Below, piece by piece: positions 50,398 through 57,997 of a stretch of 64,000 nucleotides of DNA. The stretch spans positions 1 to 64,000 of the forward strand of contig NZ_JADPEG010000013.1 of NCBI RefSeq assembly GCF_015667585.1, in the 5' to 3' direction. This stretch comes from Clostridium sp. D33t1_170424_F3 (lineage in GTDB: Bacteria; Bacillota; Clostridia; Oscillospirales; Acutalibacteraceae). How positions within the stretch are numbered: position 1 is the first letter of the stretch; every line of letters starts with the position of its first letter. A model generated the notes under the pieces. That model did no database searches. It saw only the letters and a program-made list of their open reading frames with translations, and was not told where the DNA came from. The translations under genes were made by a program, and so were the position numbers.

Positions 50398-50613
50398 TTA
50401 CTCGGGTTTCTCAAGGATAACAAACGATACAAATGTTTCTTTGTGAAGGTAGTTTTCAAGCTTAGGATCAACTTCAACAGTATGCGAATCCATTTGAGAA
50501 ACTGTCCATCCTTCTTCCAACAACTTATTTATGCGTATAAGATATTTATTTTCGTTAATATCTTTTTGCTCAGTATAGTCTCTGCTGTTGCTGATATAAA
50601 CAATTTTTTGCAT
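50398..50613 (-). CDS. 71-residue protein of unknown function
   Basis: A small, charged, soluble protein (MQKIVYISNSRDYTEQK..., LLEEGWTVSQMDSHTV, LENYLHKETFVSFVILEKPE). The pattern of two short strands, an amphipathic helix and two more strands suggests a compact alpha/beta fold. I do not recognise the family. The start follows GGAAGGGG. It lies behind a long leader of about 280 nt with a strong promoter, a terminator-like hairpin, a 29-codon micro-ORF and a further hairpin, so it is probably conditionally expressed. The open frame on the opposite strand here lacks a ribosome-binding site and is rejected. Confidence 0.6.
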   Translation of the reverse strand: MQKIVYISNSRDYTEQKDINENKYLIRINKLLEEGWTVSQMDSHTVEVDPKLENYLHKETFVSFVILEKPE

Positions 50614-50660
50614 TTGTTTATTACCCCTTCCTTTCCAACAAAATTTTCAGTCGGAGTGTA

Positions 50661-50697
50661 CGCATAGGGCTTAAGAAAAAGTGCTGAAGCTCTATGC
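50661..50697 (-). promoter_or_regulatory. Leader hairpin before the 71-residue gene
   Basis: A stem with arms GCATAG and CTATGC extended by AGCTT/AAGC pairs. It lies about 50 bp before the start codon and could mask or time access to the ribosome-binding site. Confidence 0.4.
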
Positions 50698-50711
50698 TTT
50701 TCGTTGGAATT

Positions 50712-50801
50712 TCACCAACTCATCAGTAGGTTAGACCCAGAAGCGGAAACGGCTGAAACTATGGTGAAATAATTCTCCAACAGACTTATATAAAACTCCA
50801 T
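50712..50801 (-). CDS. Micro-ORF of 29 codons in the leader
   Basis: ATG at 50801 is preceded by AAAGGGG at eight bases. The peptide starts MEFYISLLENYF and ends NLLMSW, with a hydrophobic, Ser-rich middle, so it could be a small membrane peptide or a translated leader. The ORF is framed by inverted repeats (GGTGAAAT and ATTTCACC; GTTGG and CCAAC). Nothing outside the sequence supports expression. Confidence 0.35.
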   Translation of the reverse strand: MEFYISLLENYFTIVSAVSASGSNLLMSW

Positions 50802-50832
50802 TTCACCAACCCCTTTCAATACTACACTAAGG

Positions 50833-50863
50833 AAAAAGCCTGTCATCGTCAGAATTATCAGGC
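50833..50863 (-). terminator. Attenuator-like terminator in the leader
   Basis: GCCTG (plus 50838-50842) pairs with CAGGC (50859-50863), followed on the minus strand by five T, some 35-60 nt after the predicted start of transcription. The inner part pairs weakly, as in conditional terminators. Confidence 0.4.
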
Positions 50864-50903
50864 CATCTCCAATTTACTGTAAGGAACTGTTTCGGCTGTT
50901 ACA

Positions 50904-50932
50904 AGTATAAAAGAAATAAAAAAGTTTGTCAA
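50904..50932 (-). promoter_or_regulatory. Strong sigma-A promoter
   Basis: A perfect TTGACA (50927-50932), a 17-bp spacer and TATACT (50904-50909) on the minus strand. It drives the leader, micro-ORF and 71-residue gene. It lies directly after the tRNA-Pro terminator. Confidence 0.8.
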
Positions 50933-50940
50933 TATATAAA

Positions 50941-50969
50941 AAGGGTAAGTCCTTATAGGACTTACCCTT
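50941..50969 (-). terminator. Terminator of tRNA-Pro
   Basis: A 12-bp perfect stem (AAGGGTAAGTCC and its complement) is followed on the minus strand by five T. Confidence 0.9.
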
Positions 50970-51046
50970 GGTCCGAGTGACAGGAGTCGAACCTGCGGCC
51001 TCTTGAACCCCATTCAAGCGCGCTACCAAAACTGCGCTACACCCGG
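50969..51046 (-). tRNA. tRNA-Pro (anticodon GGG), CCA encoded
   Basis: On the minus strand the acceptor is CCGGGTG paired with CACTCGG (one G-U pair). The D arm stem is GCGC. The anticodon stem CTTGA/TCAAG carries the loop ATGGGGT, anticodon GGG. The T arm is GCAGG-TTCGACT-CCTGT, the discriminator is A, and CCA follows. All stems pair. Confidence 0.93.
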
Positions 51047-51090
51047 ATTTGCAACGTGTAATATTATACCATATCCTTTATAGAAAAGCA

Positions 51091-51121
51091 AGCCCGGATT
51101 CCCTGCAGAACCGGGCTTTTT
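51091..51121. terminator. Terminator between tRNA-Pro and TM2 gene
   Basis: A 7-bp stem AGCCCGG/CCGGGCT encloses a 13-nt loop, with T-rich flanks on both strands (five T on +). It closes the TM2-domain gene. Confidence 0.7.
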
Positions 51122-51128
51122 CTCTGTT

Positions 51129-51518
51129 CTATTGCTTGAGCTGCGCGCCGTAGGAGTCTGTGAAGCTGCCACACGCAATCATGATAATATCCACAATCCA
51201 GCCGATTCCAAACGCGCCGCCGGTCAACAGGTACAGGATACCGGTACCGATCTTGCCCACATAAAAGCGATGAATGCCCAGCGTACCCAGAAAGATACAG
51301 AGGATCAGCGCCACCCAGCGGCTGGAAGGCGAGATCACCTCCATATAAGCGGGATAGGACGGCTGCACATAATAGTTGGGGGGCGGCGGGTTCCACTGGT
51401 TCGGCTGCGGCTGGTAGGGCGGCGGCGCAGAAGGCGCCTGCGCGGACAGGTCCGCACCGCACTGCTTGCAATAACGCACATCCTGCGGATTATCAAATCC
51501 ACAACGGTTACAAATCAT
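51129..51518 (-). CDS. TM2-domain protein with N-terminal zinc ribbon
   Basis: A 129-residue membrane protein. The N-terminal zinc ribbon (MICNRCGFDNPQDVRYCKQCG) is followed by a Pro/Gln/Tyr-rich linker (about 28-60) and a TM2 domain (about 65-125). The TM2 domain has two membrane helices and the conserved GTLGIHRFYVGKIGTGILYLLTGG motif. Common in Firmicutes; function not established. Start 51518 follows AAAGGAGCAG. Confidence 0.9.
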   Translation of the reverse strand: MICNRCGFDNPQDVRYCKQCGADLSAQAPSAPPPYQPQPNQWNPPPPNYYVQPSYPAYMEVISPSSRWVALILCIFLGTLGIHRFYVGKIGTGILYLLTGGAFGIGWIVDIIMIACGSFTDSYGAQLKQ

Positions 51519-51610
51519 ATGCTGCTCCTTTTCAGGTCAGTTCCATTTTTTATTTTTTTCAGTATAGCACGTGGGGCATATTGTGTCAATTCAAGCCGCA
51601 AGAAGATACA

Positions 51611-51639
51611 AAAAGGCGCTCCGGATCAACCGGAGCGCC
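51611..51639 (-). terminator. Terminator of PEP carboxykinase
   Basis: A 10-bp perfect stem GGCGCTCCGG with its complement and loop ATCAA is followed on the minus strand by TTTTTG. Confidence 0.92.
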
Positions 51640-51659
51640 CGAACTTATCAAAAGAATGC

Positions 51660-53423
51660 TTATTTCAGGTTGGCCTTCAGCGTCTCAAGCTGGTTGCGGA
51701 GCTCCTGCGGAAGTCTGTCGCCAAACTTCGTGTAGAACTCTTCGATGCCTTCCGCCTCTTTTGCCCACTGGTCGTTCTTAACTTCCAGGATGCTCTTCAG
51801 CGTATCCATGCTGAAGTCGAGGCCTTCCAGGTTGATGTCTTCCGCATACGGGACATAGCCGATCGCAGTCTCCTGTGCATCCACTTCGCCGTCGCAGCGC
51901 TTGATGATCCACTCGAGAACGCGGAGGTTGTCGCCAAAGCCCGGCCAAATGAAGTTGCCTTCGTCATCCAGACGGAACCAGTTGACGTTGAAGATCTTCG
52001 GAGCCTTGTCGCCCAGTTCTTTGCCCATCTCGATCCAATGCTTGAAGTAATCGCCCATATGATAACCACAGAACGGCAGCATCGCCATCGGGTCGCGGCG
52101 GACTACGCCGACCGCGCCGGTCGCAGCAGCAGTGGTCTCGGAAGCCATGATGGAACCGACAAACACACCGTTGTTCCAATCGCGGGACTGGTACACCAGC
52201 GGAGTGGTCTGCGCACGGCGGCCGCCGAAGACGATTGCGGAGATCGGCACGCCCGCGCCGTTCTCAAACTCAGAGCTGATGCAGGGGCAGTTCTTCGCCG
52301 GAGCGGTGAAGCGGCTGTTCGGATGCGCGCCCTTATCGGTCGCGGTCTTGCCGTTCCACGGCTCGCCCTTCCAGTTCTTTGCATTCTCAGGCGGATTCTT
52401 GTCCAGGCCTTCCCACCAAACGGTGTTGTCGTCCAGATTGTGTACTACATTGGTGAAGATGGTGCCTTCCTTGGTGGTGTACAGCGCATTCGGGTTGGAC
52501 TTCAGGTTGGTGCCCGGCGCCACGCCGAAGAAGCCGTTCTCCGGGTTGATCGCCCACAGGCGGCCGTCCGGACCCTTGCGCATCCAGGCGATGTCGTCGC
52601 CGACGGTCCATACTTTATAGCCCTTGCTCTTGTAGCCTTCCGGCGGAATCAGCATGGCAAGGTTGGTCTTACCGCAAGCGGACGGGAACGCAGCGGTGAT
52701 GTATTTGACTTCGCCCTTCGGATTCTCAAGGCCCAGGATGAGCATATGCTCCGCCATCCAGCCCTCGGTCTTGCCCTGATAGGACGCGATGCGCAGTGCA
52801 AAGCACTTCTTGCCCAGCAGCACGTTTCCGCCGTAACCGGAGTTAACGGAAATGATCGTGTTGTCCTCCGGGAAGTGGCAGATGTAGCGCTTTTCTTCGT
52901 CGATCTGGCACTTGCAGTGCAGGCCGCGCACCCAGTCGTTGCTGTCGCCCAGGACATCCCAGACCGCATTGCCGACGCGCGCCATGATGCTCATGTTCAT
53001 GACAACATAGATGGAGTCGGTCAGCTCCACGCCAATCTTGGCAAACGGAGAACCGATCGGGCCCATGGAGTACGGGATGACGTACATGGTGCGGCCCTGA
53101 TAGCTGTCCTTTGCAATATCAAACAGCATTTTGTAAGCGTCCTGCGGGTCCATCCAGTGGTTGGTCGGGCCTGCATCCTCTTCCTTGCGGGAGCAGATGA
53201 AGGTTCTGCCTTCCACGCGCGCAACGTCGTTGACAGCGGTGCGATGCAGGTAGCAGCCCGGGAGCTTTTCCTCATTCAGCTTAATCATTTCTCCGGTGGA
53301 GCAGGCCTCCGCGCGGAGCTGGTTGAGCTGCTCCTCGGAACCGTCAATCCAGACAACCTGATCCGGTTTGACAAGCTGTTTCATGTTTTCAATCCAATTT
53401 AAGACGGATTCGTTCTTTGTCAT
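51660..53423 (-). CDS. pckG: Phosphoenolpyruvate carboxykinase (GTP)
   Basis: A 587-residue GTP-type PEPCK interconverting oxaloacetate and PEP. The P-loop FPSACGKTNLAMLIPP is near residue 250 and includes the reactive Cys of GTP-dependent enzymes. Family segments VVWIDGSEEQ at the start, IPYSMGPIGSPFAKIGVELTDS near 115, WTVGDDIAWM near 280 and FGGRRAQTTPLVYQ near 400 are present. In gut Clostridia it often fixes CO2 onto PEP or feeds gluconeogenesis. Start 53423 has AAGGAG; an in-frame ATG ten codons earlier does not. Promoter at 53472-53500; monocistronic. Confidence 0.96.
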   Translation of the reverse strand: MTKNESVLNWIENMKQLVKPDQVVWIDGSEEQLNQLRAEACSTGEMIKLNEEKLPGCYLHRTAVNDVARVEGRTFICSRKEEDAGPTNHWMDPQDAYKMLFDIAKDSYQGRTMYVIPYSMGPIGSPFAKIGVELTDSIYVVMNMSIMARVGNAVWDVLGDSNDWVRGLHCKCQIDEEKRYICHFPEDNTIISVNSGYGGNVLLGKKCFALRIASYQGKTEGWMAEHMLILGLENPKGEVKYITAAFPSACGKTNLAMLIPPEGYKSKGYKVWTVGDDIAWMRKGPDGRLWAINPENGFFGVAPGTNLKSNPNALYTTKEGTIFTNVVHNLDDNTVWWEGLDKNPPENAKNWKGEPWNGKTATDKGAHPNSRFTAPAKNCPCISSEFENGAGVPISAIVFGGRRAQTTPLVYQSRDWNNGVFVGSIMASETTAAATGAVGVVRRDPMAMLPFCGYHMGDYFKHWIEMGKELGDKAPKIFNVNWFRLDDEGNFIWPGFGDNLRVLEWIIKRCDGEVDAQETAIGYVPYAEDINLEGLDFSMDTLKSILEVKNDQWAKEAEGIEEFYTKFGDRLPQELRNQLETLKANLK

Positions 53424-53471
53424 AAAGTTTTCTCCTTCCGGCCCAATGGCCAAATCACGTTACTGAATTTC

Positions 53472-53500
53472 ATTATAGTACATTGTTTGAAGAATATCAA
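53472..53500 (-). promoter_or_regulatory. Promoter of PEP carboxykinase
   Basis: TTGATA (53495-53500), a 17-bp spacer and TATAAT (53472-53477) on the minus strand, about 50 bp before the start. Confidence 0.8.
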
Positions 53501-53588
53501 TTGATAAATTATGAATTTCCTGCTCAATTTTTAGAATTTTGCAGGGATTTGTCGTCTTTCTTTCATTTCCTGAACAAATCCTACCAAT

Positions 53589-54608
53589 TTACAATGCTTT
53601 GGGTCCCTGGATGGGCATTTGGGCGCAGGCATTCAGGTCCATCCCCGCCGTATTTCCCGCCAGGAATTCGTAGTAGCCCTGCGCGCCGACCATCGCCGCG
53701 TTGTCCCCGCAGAGAGGCAGCGCCGGCATATAAAACGCCCAGCCGCGCGCTTTGCAGACCTCCTGCAAACGGCGGCGCAGAAGGGAATTAGCGGACACGC
53801 CGCCCGCGATCACCAGCTTCTGCGCCCCGGTCTCCCGTGCGGCCTTCTCCGTATTCTGCACCAGGCAGTCCACCACCGCCTTCCGAAAGGATGCGGACAG
53901 GTCCGGGACGGAAAGCGTCTCCTCCTTCTGCTTCGCATTGTGAATCAGGTTGATGACCGCTGTTTTGAGCCCGGAAAAGCTGAAATCGTACGGAGCGCCG
54001 TCTACACGCGGATGCGGCAGCTTGAAAGCGTCCGGGCTGCCGCCCTCCGCAATCTTGTCCATTTCCACGCCGCCGGGATACGGGATGCCCATTGCGCGCG
54101 CCGCTTTGTCGAACGCTTCGCCCGCCGCATCGTCCCGCGTGCGGCCGATGACCTCCAGCTCCGTATAGCCCTTTACATTTATGATATGGGTGTGCCCGCC
54201 GGAGACCACCAGGCACAGGAACGGCGGCTCCAGCGCCGGCGAGGTGATATAGTTCGCCGCGATATGCGAGCGGAGATGATGGACCGGTATCAGCGGTTTA
54301 TTCGCGGAGAGCGCCAGCCCTTTCGCAAAATTGACCCCTACCAGCAGCGCGCCGATCAATCCCGGCGCATAGGTAACGGCAATTCCGTCGACCTCCCGCA
54401 GCGTCAGGCCGGCGTCGTCCAGCGCCTTCTGCGTCACCGGCACAATGGCCTCCGAATGCCGCCGGGACGCAATTTCCGGCACCACGCCGCCGTATAGTTT
54501 ATGTTCTTCCACCTGCGATGCGATCACGGAGGACAAAACGCGCCGCCCGTCCTCCACCACGGCGGCCGCCGTCTCGTCGCAGGAACTTTCCAGTGCCAAA
54601 AGTTTCAT
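53589..54608 (-). CDS. tsaD: tRNA t6A37 threonylcarbamoyltransferase TsaD
   Basis: A 339-residue ASKHA-fold enzyme transferring threonylcarbamoyl to A37 of ANN-decoding tRNAs. Signatures are LALESSCDETAAAVV at the start, the metal-binding HHLRSHIAANY near 110, VSGGHTHI near 136, FSFSGLKTAVINLI near 228 and AGGVSANSLLR near 268. The length is normal. It is the last gene of the rlmA/glycosyltransferase/rimI/tsaD operon, 21 bp after rimI; rimI-tsaD linkage is widespread in Firmicutes. tsaB and tsaE are not in the window. Confidence 0.96.
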   Translation of the reverse strand: MKLLALESSCDETAAAVVEDGRRVLSSVIASQVEEHKLYGGVVPEIASRRHSEAIVPVTQKALDDAGLTLREVDGIAVTYAPGLIGALLVGVNFAKGLALSANKPLIPVHHLRSHIAANYITSPALEPPFLCLVVSGGHTHIINVKGYTELEVIGRTRDDAAGEAFDKAARAMGIPYPGGVEMDKIAEGGSPDAFKLPHPRVDGAPYDFSFSGLKTAVINLIHNAKQKEETLSVPDLSASFRKAVVDCLVQNTEKAARETGAQKLVIAGGVSANSLLRRRLQEVCKARGWAFYMPALPLCGDNAAMVGAQGYYEFLAGNTAGMDLNACAQMPIQGPKAL

Positions 54609-54629
54609 GCTGTTTTCCCCTTTACCCCA

Positions 54630-55079
54630 TCAAATTTGTGCGTTCCGCGTCAGCAGCAACGCATCCTCATGGTTGTCCGTGTAAAAGCCCTTTCGGCGTC
54701 CAACCTCCGCAAAGCCCAGCTTTTCATACAGCGCGATGGCAGGCTGATTGGAAACGCGTACTTCCAGGGTAATGAACGCACCGCCGCTTTGCTCCATCCA
54801 GCCGATCATCGTCCGGACCAGCTGTTGGGCGATCCCCTTCCTCCGGTGCGCCGGATGGACCGCCACCAGATCGACATAGCATTCCCCGCAGACGGCGTGC
54901 ATCCCCGCAAAGCCGACGCAGTCGCCTCCTGCCTCTGCCGTCCAAAAATGGGCGGTATCGCTGGCCAGCTCCGCCGCGAGGCCGTCCCGCGTCCACGGCA
55001 TAGAGAAGCAAAGACGGCTGATCTCCGCCAGAGCGTCCAGGTGCCGTTCCTCCATCGGGACGATTTGCACCGCGCTCAT
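54630..55079 (-). CDS. rimI: Ribosomal protein S18 alanine N-acetyltransferase RimI
   Basis: A 149-residue GNAT enzyme. It has the acetyl-CoA loop VHPAHRRKGIAQQLVRTMI near residue 75 and the C-terminal RVSNQPAIALYEKLGFAEVGRRKGFYTDNHEDALLL typical of RimI. It overlaps the membrane glycosyltransferase gene by 4 bp and precedes tsaD, the usual neighbour. Confidence 0.93.
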   Translation of the reverse strand: MSAVQIVPMEERHLDALAEISRLCFSMPWTRDGLAAELASDTAHFWTAEAGGDCVGFAGMHAVCGECYVDLVAVHPAHRRKGIAQQLVRTMIGWMEQSGGAFITLEVRVSNQPAIALYEKLGFAEVGRRKGFYTDNHEDALLLTRNAQI

Positions 55080-56257
55080 ACTGCGGCCTCCAACGGTTCC
55101 TGTACCGGGCTGCGGTCCAGCAGCTCCAGCAGATGTTTAAACAACAGAATCAGATTGATCAAAATAGCAATTGCAAACAGCTGCTGCGGGTAGTACGCCA
55201 GACCAAACAGATAGTTGCCCACCGCGCAGGCGGAAGAAACGCACACGATGACCGCTGTGTAGAGCTTTTTCGGAAAATAGAACACGTATATTACGCTAAG
55301 TATATCCGCCAGATAATAATACCGCTCGTGCATGTGCGGCAGGACAAACGGCATCAGGATCGCAAAGAGCAGCCCCATTGTGACCAATATCTCCGGCGTG
55401 AACACATACCGCTTTTTAAAGAGTACAAACAGCGTCATCAGCACAACGCCGCCTGCAAAGATCACACCCGCCTTGCCGACCTCGTCCAGCGCGACGTTGC
55501 CCAAGAATGCGTACAGGTTCGGGATGGACATACAGATACTTTTATAGATGCCGGACTGGGCGACATAGACCGTCAAAAGGTCCCATAAATCACGCCCCAT
55601 AATTACAGCAGGTATAATTGAAAGCAAATATACAGCCGGAATCAAAATCATACTGCGCAGCTTGACCTTTTGCTTCAGGAACAGAAGCAGAAGGAACGGC
55701 GCAAAGAAAATCGCCTGCAGCTTCAGCACAAACGCGATGGAAAACGCCAGTACCGCCCGGTTGGGGCGTTTGACCAGCAGATAGTACAGGCAGGCAACCA
55801 GCGCGCCGGTGAACATCGCATCGCATTGCGCCCACGCCGCGGAGTTCAGGAACACCGTAGGCAGAAACAGGATCGCCGCATAGGCCATCGCCCCATGGGA
55901 ACGCCCGGGATATTTCAGCTCCACGATGCGCATGACATAAAACGCGAGCGCCAGATCCGCCAGACAGGAAACGATTTTGATTAAAAACAGGTCGTTCAGC
56001 GGGATGTACGTCAGAAACGCCAATATGTAAAAATAAGGCGGCATGTAGTCGCCGATCTTCATGCCGATCGCGGCAAACCCGCCGTTTTCTTTTAATGTTG
56101 CAAACCAGCCCTGTAAAAACTGGTGGTAGTCATTCGACTCAATAGGGAACAGATACAACCGCATCAAAAACGCGGCCGCTGTTACCAAAAACAGAAACGC
56201 CATGTTTTCCAGTTCCGGCCGGGTGATTCTTTCTTCTCTCTTTTTCATACGCATCAT
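55076..56257 (-). CDS. Multi-pass GT-C-type glycosyltransferase-like membrane protein
   Basis: A 393-residue membrane protein with about ten hydrophobic segments. The first extracytoplasmic loop has the acidic pair in ESNDYHQFLQGWF near residue 42, where GT-C enzymes (GT87/PIG-M-like mannosyltransferases) have their catalytic Asp/Glu. Segment ILMPFVLPHMHERYYYLADILS near 310 also resembles that class. It would use a lipid-linked sugar to modify a cell-envelope component; donor and acceptor are unknown. It overlaps rlmA and rimI by 4 bp each, so it is in the operon, though its relation to RNA modification is unclear. Confidence 0.78.
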   Translation of the reverse strand: MMRMKKREERITRPELENMAFLFLVTAAAFLMRLYLFPIESNDYHQFLQGWFATLKENGGFAAIGMKIGDYMPPYFYILAFLTYIPLNDLFLIKIVSCLADLALAFYVMRIVELKYPGRSHGAMAYAAILFLPTVFLNSAAWAQCDAMFTGALVACLYYLLVKRPNRAVLAFSIAFVLKLQAIFFAPFLLLLFLKQKVKLRSMILIPAVYLLSIIPAVIMGRDLWDLLTVYVAQSGIYKSICMSIPNLYAFLGNVALDEVGKAGVIFAGGVVLMTLFVLFKKRYVFTPEILVTMGLLFAILMPFVLPHMHERYYYLADILSVIYVFYFPKKLYTAVIVCVSSACAVGNYLFGLAYYPQQLFAIAILINLILLFKHLLELLDRSPVQEPLEAAV

Positions 56258-57084
56258 CCTTCCATTTGATCGGTATCGCGCCGGTATGTAAGGAAATGAA
56301 AACAGATTTCCGTGTCCAGCTTTTCTGTTTGGCGCAGACGCGCCCCACCCTCCACGCCGGTTTTCCAGTAGTAGGGGGTCATGGCAAACAGGTTCAGCAT
56401 CTGCTGGTTGTCCGTTGTGGTATACCGCCCCTGTACGACGGCGCGTTCCAAAAAAGTGAACCCGGGATATTGCGTATCCTTACATTCGTTTTCATAGGGC
56501 GCGTCGTACAGGATTTCCTTCAGGCCATAGAGATGGCGCTCGCCCGGCACCGCCAGGATCAGAGCGCCGCCGGGACGCACCACGCGTTTCATTTCTTCCG
56601 GCACGATGGGCGCAAACACATTGACGAGCAGATCCGCGCCCGCGTCGGCAAACGGGATACCGAAGCTGCTGCCCACCGCGAAATGCAGGGACTTGTACCG
56701 TTTAGCGGCGGCGCGCACCGCACATTTGGAAATATCGAACCCATATACGTCCGCCTTCTGTTGGAACGCCTCCGCAAGCCGTCCGGTATAATACCCTTCG
56801 CCGCAGCCGGCGTCCAGGACTACGGGGTTGGGAACGTCCTGCATCAGGCGCACCGCCAATTGATTCAGGGTATCGCTGAACGGCTGATACGCGCCGGTTT
56901 CCAGGAACGACCGCCGCGCGGCGACCATCTGCCTGTTATCGCCGGGGTCTTTGGAATGCTTCTTATTGGGCGGCAGAAGGTAGACGTATCCTTCGGACGC
57001 AATGTCGTAGCTGTGGCCCTGCGGGCAGCGGCTGGTTTTTTCCGTTTGAAATAACGGCTGTTTGCAGACGGGACAGATAAACAT
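56254..57084 (-). CDS. rlmA: 23S rRNA (guanine-N1) methyltransferase, RlmA type
   Basis: A 276-residue methyltransferase. The N-terminal zinc site CPVCKQPL...CPQGHSYD is followed by SEGYVYLLPPNKKHSKDPGDN, the RlmA signature. SAM motif I is VLDAGCGEGYYTG near residue 86 and GFDISKCAVRAAAKRY follows. Family members methylate G745 or G748 in helix 35 of 23S rRNA; which one is not decided here. Start 57084 has GGGAGG upstream. It is the first gene of the operon and is preceded by the hairpin array. Confidence 0.9.
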   Translation of the reverse strand: MFICPVCKQPLFQTEKTSRCPQGHSYDIASEGYVYLLPPNKKHSKDPGDNRQMVAARRSFLETGAYQPFSDTLNQLAVRLMQDVPNPVVLDAGCGEGYYTGRLAEAFQQKADVYGFDISKCAVRAAAKRYKSLHFAVGSSFGIPFADAGADLLVNVFAPIVPEEMKRVVRPGGALILAVPGERHLYGLKEILYDAPYENECKDTQYPGFTFLERAVVQGRYTTTDNQQMLNLFAMTPYYWKTGVEGGARLRQTEKLDTEICFHFLTYRRDTDQMEG

Positions 57085-57202
57085 GGTTTGGCCTCCCAAA
57101 ATCGCGTTTTCTCGCTTTTCAGAAAAGCGGGACCCGCGGGCAACTCGCGCCTCCGGCGACGGTTGTTTTTCACCTTATAGGTGATGACTAAAACGTATTT
57201 AT

Positions 57203-57829
57203 CCACCTTTCCAAAAGGTGGCAGGATCAAAGGGCAGCGCCCTTTGCCGCTCCTCGCAAGGAGCGGAACTCTCTTCCTGAGAAGAGCGAGTGGGAACGAG
57301 TGATAGGGTCCTTTACGAGGCAGGGAGCTGCCTCTGGGGCTTTTCTTTGGTTCCCCGGCTTTCGCCGGGGGTTTTCGTCGCTTTGAAAAGCGACAGCAAA
57401 GACTTTTTACTTTAAAAAAGTAAAACAAATTTTACATTGCGGAAGCAATGACATTCTTTGCTTTCAAAAAGCAAAATAAAATTTTTTCACAAAGTGATGG
57501 AGTTCTTTTTGTTGCACAAACAACATTTCTTTTAAAACTTCTGTTTTACTGCATTACATAGTCTTATATATCGTTGCGCAGGCAACATATACTTCTTAAT
57601 TAAATATCTAAAACAATTAATTGCACGTGCAATCATACAACCTATTACGCTTTTGCAAAAGCGTGCAAAAACCGCAGATTTGCCCTCATGCCGGGCGGCA
57701 CTTACTTTTCGTCTTGCCACAAAAGTAAGCAAAAGCACGCGAAGGGGGGCGTGAGAGCTGGGCTCCGGATAGGTACGACTCGCGCCCCCCTTCACCCCCG
57801 GTATCCCCCGTATACCTGAGTTGCTCAGG
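57203..57829. repeat. Chain of about 18 short hairpins between polA and rlmA
   Basis: Successive perfect or near-perfect stems occur at 57203-57221, 57229-57245, 57247-57266, 57271-57286, 57317-57334, 57353-57370, 57377-57394, 57405-57425, 57435-57450, 57457-57475, 57487-57497, 57510-57525, 57573-57586, 57620-57633, 57647-57664, 57701-57729, 57741-57793 and 57815-57829. Stem sequences differ from each other. The rest of 57085-57997 holds no gene I can support; open frames there lack ribosome-binding sites. Confidence 0.8.
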
Positions 57830-57997
57830 GCTACCGGCGTGCGTTTCATTGCCGGCGGAGCTTTGGTCTTTGCGTTTTCCTTTTATTTTAAATGTTATTG
57901 TCGGCTTAGATACTACAAGGGAGTTGGTGCTTTTCATCCCGCACTTTGCAGGATTGAATTTTCTATGCACCATTTTGCAGACCGTCCCGACCGCAGG

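Noticed and set aside
50368-50667. Plus-strand 99-codon frame opposite the 71-residue gene
   Set aside because: No ribosome-binding site and no promoter. The minus-strand frame has both and ends at a terminator.
57532-57973. Short open frames inside the hairpin region
   Set aside because: No ribosome-binding sites, and their reading frames run through palindromes with no protein-like composition.
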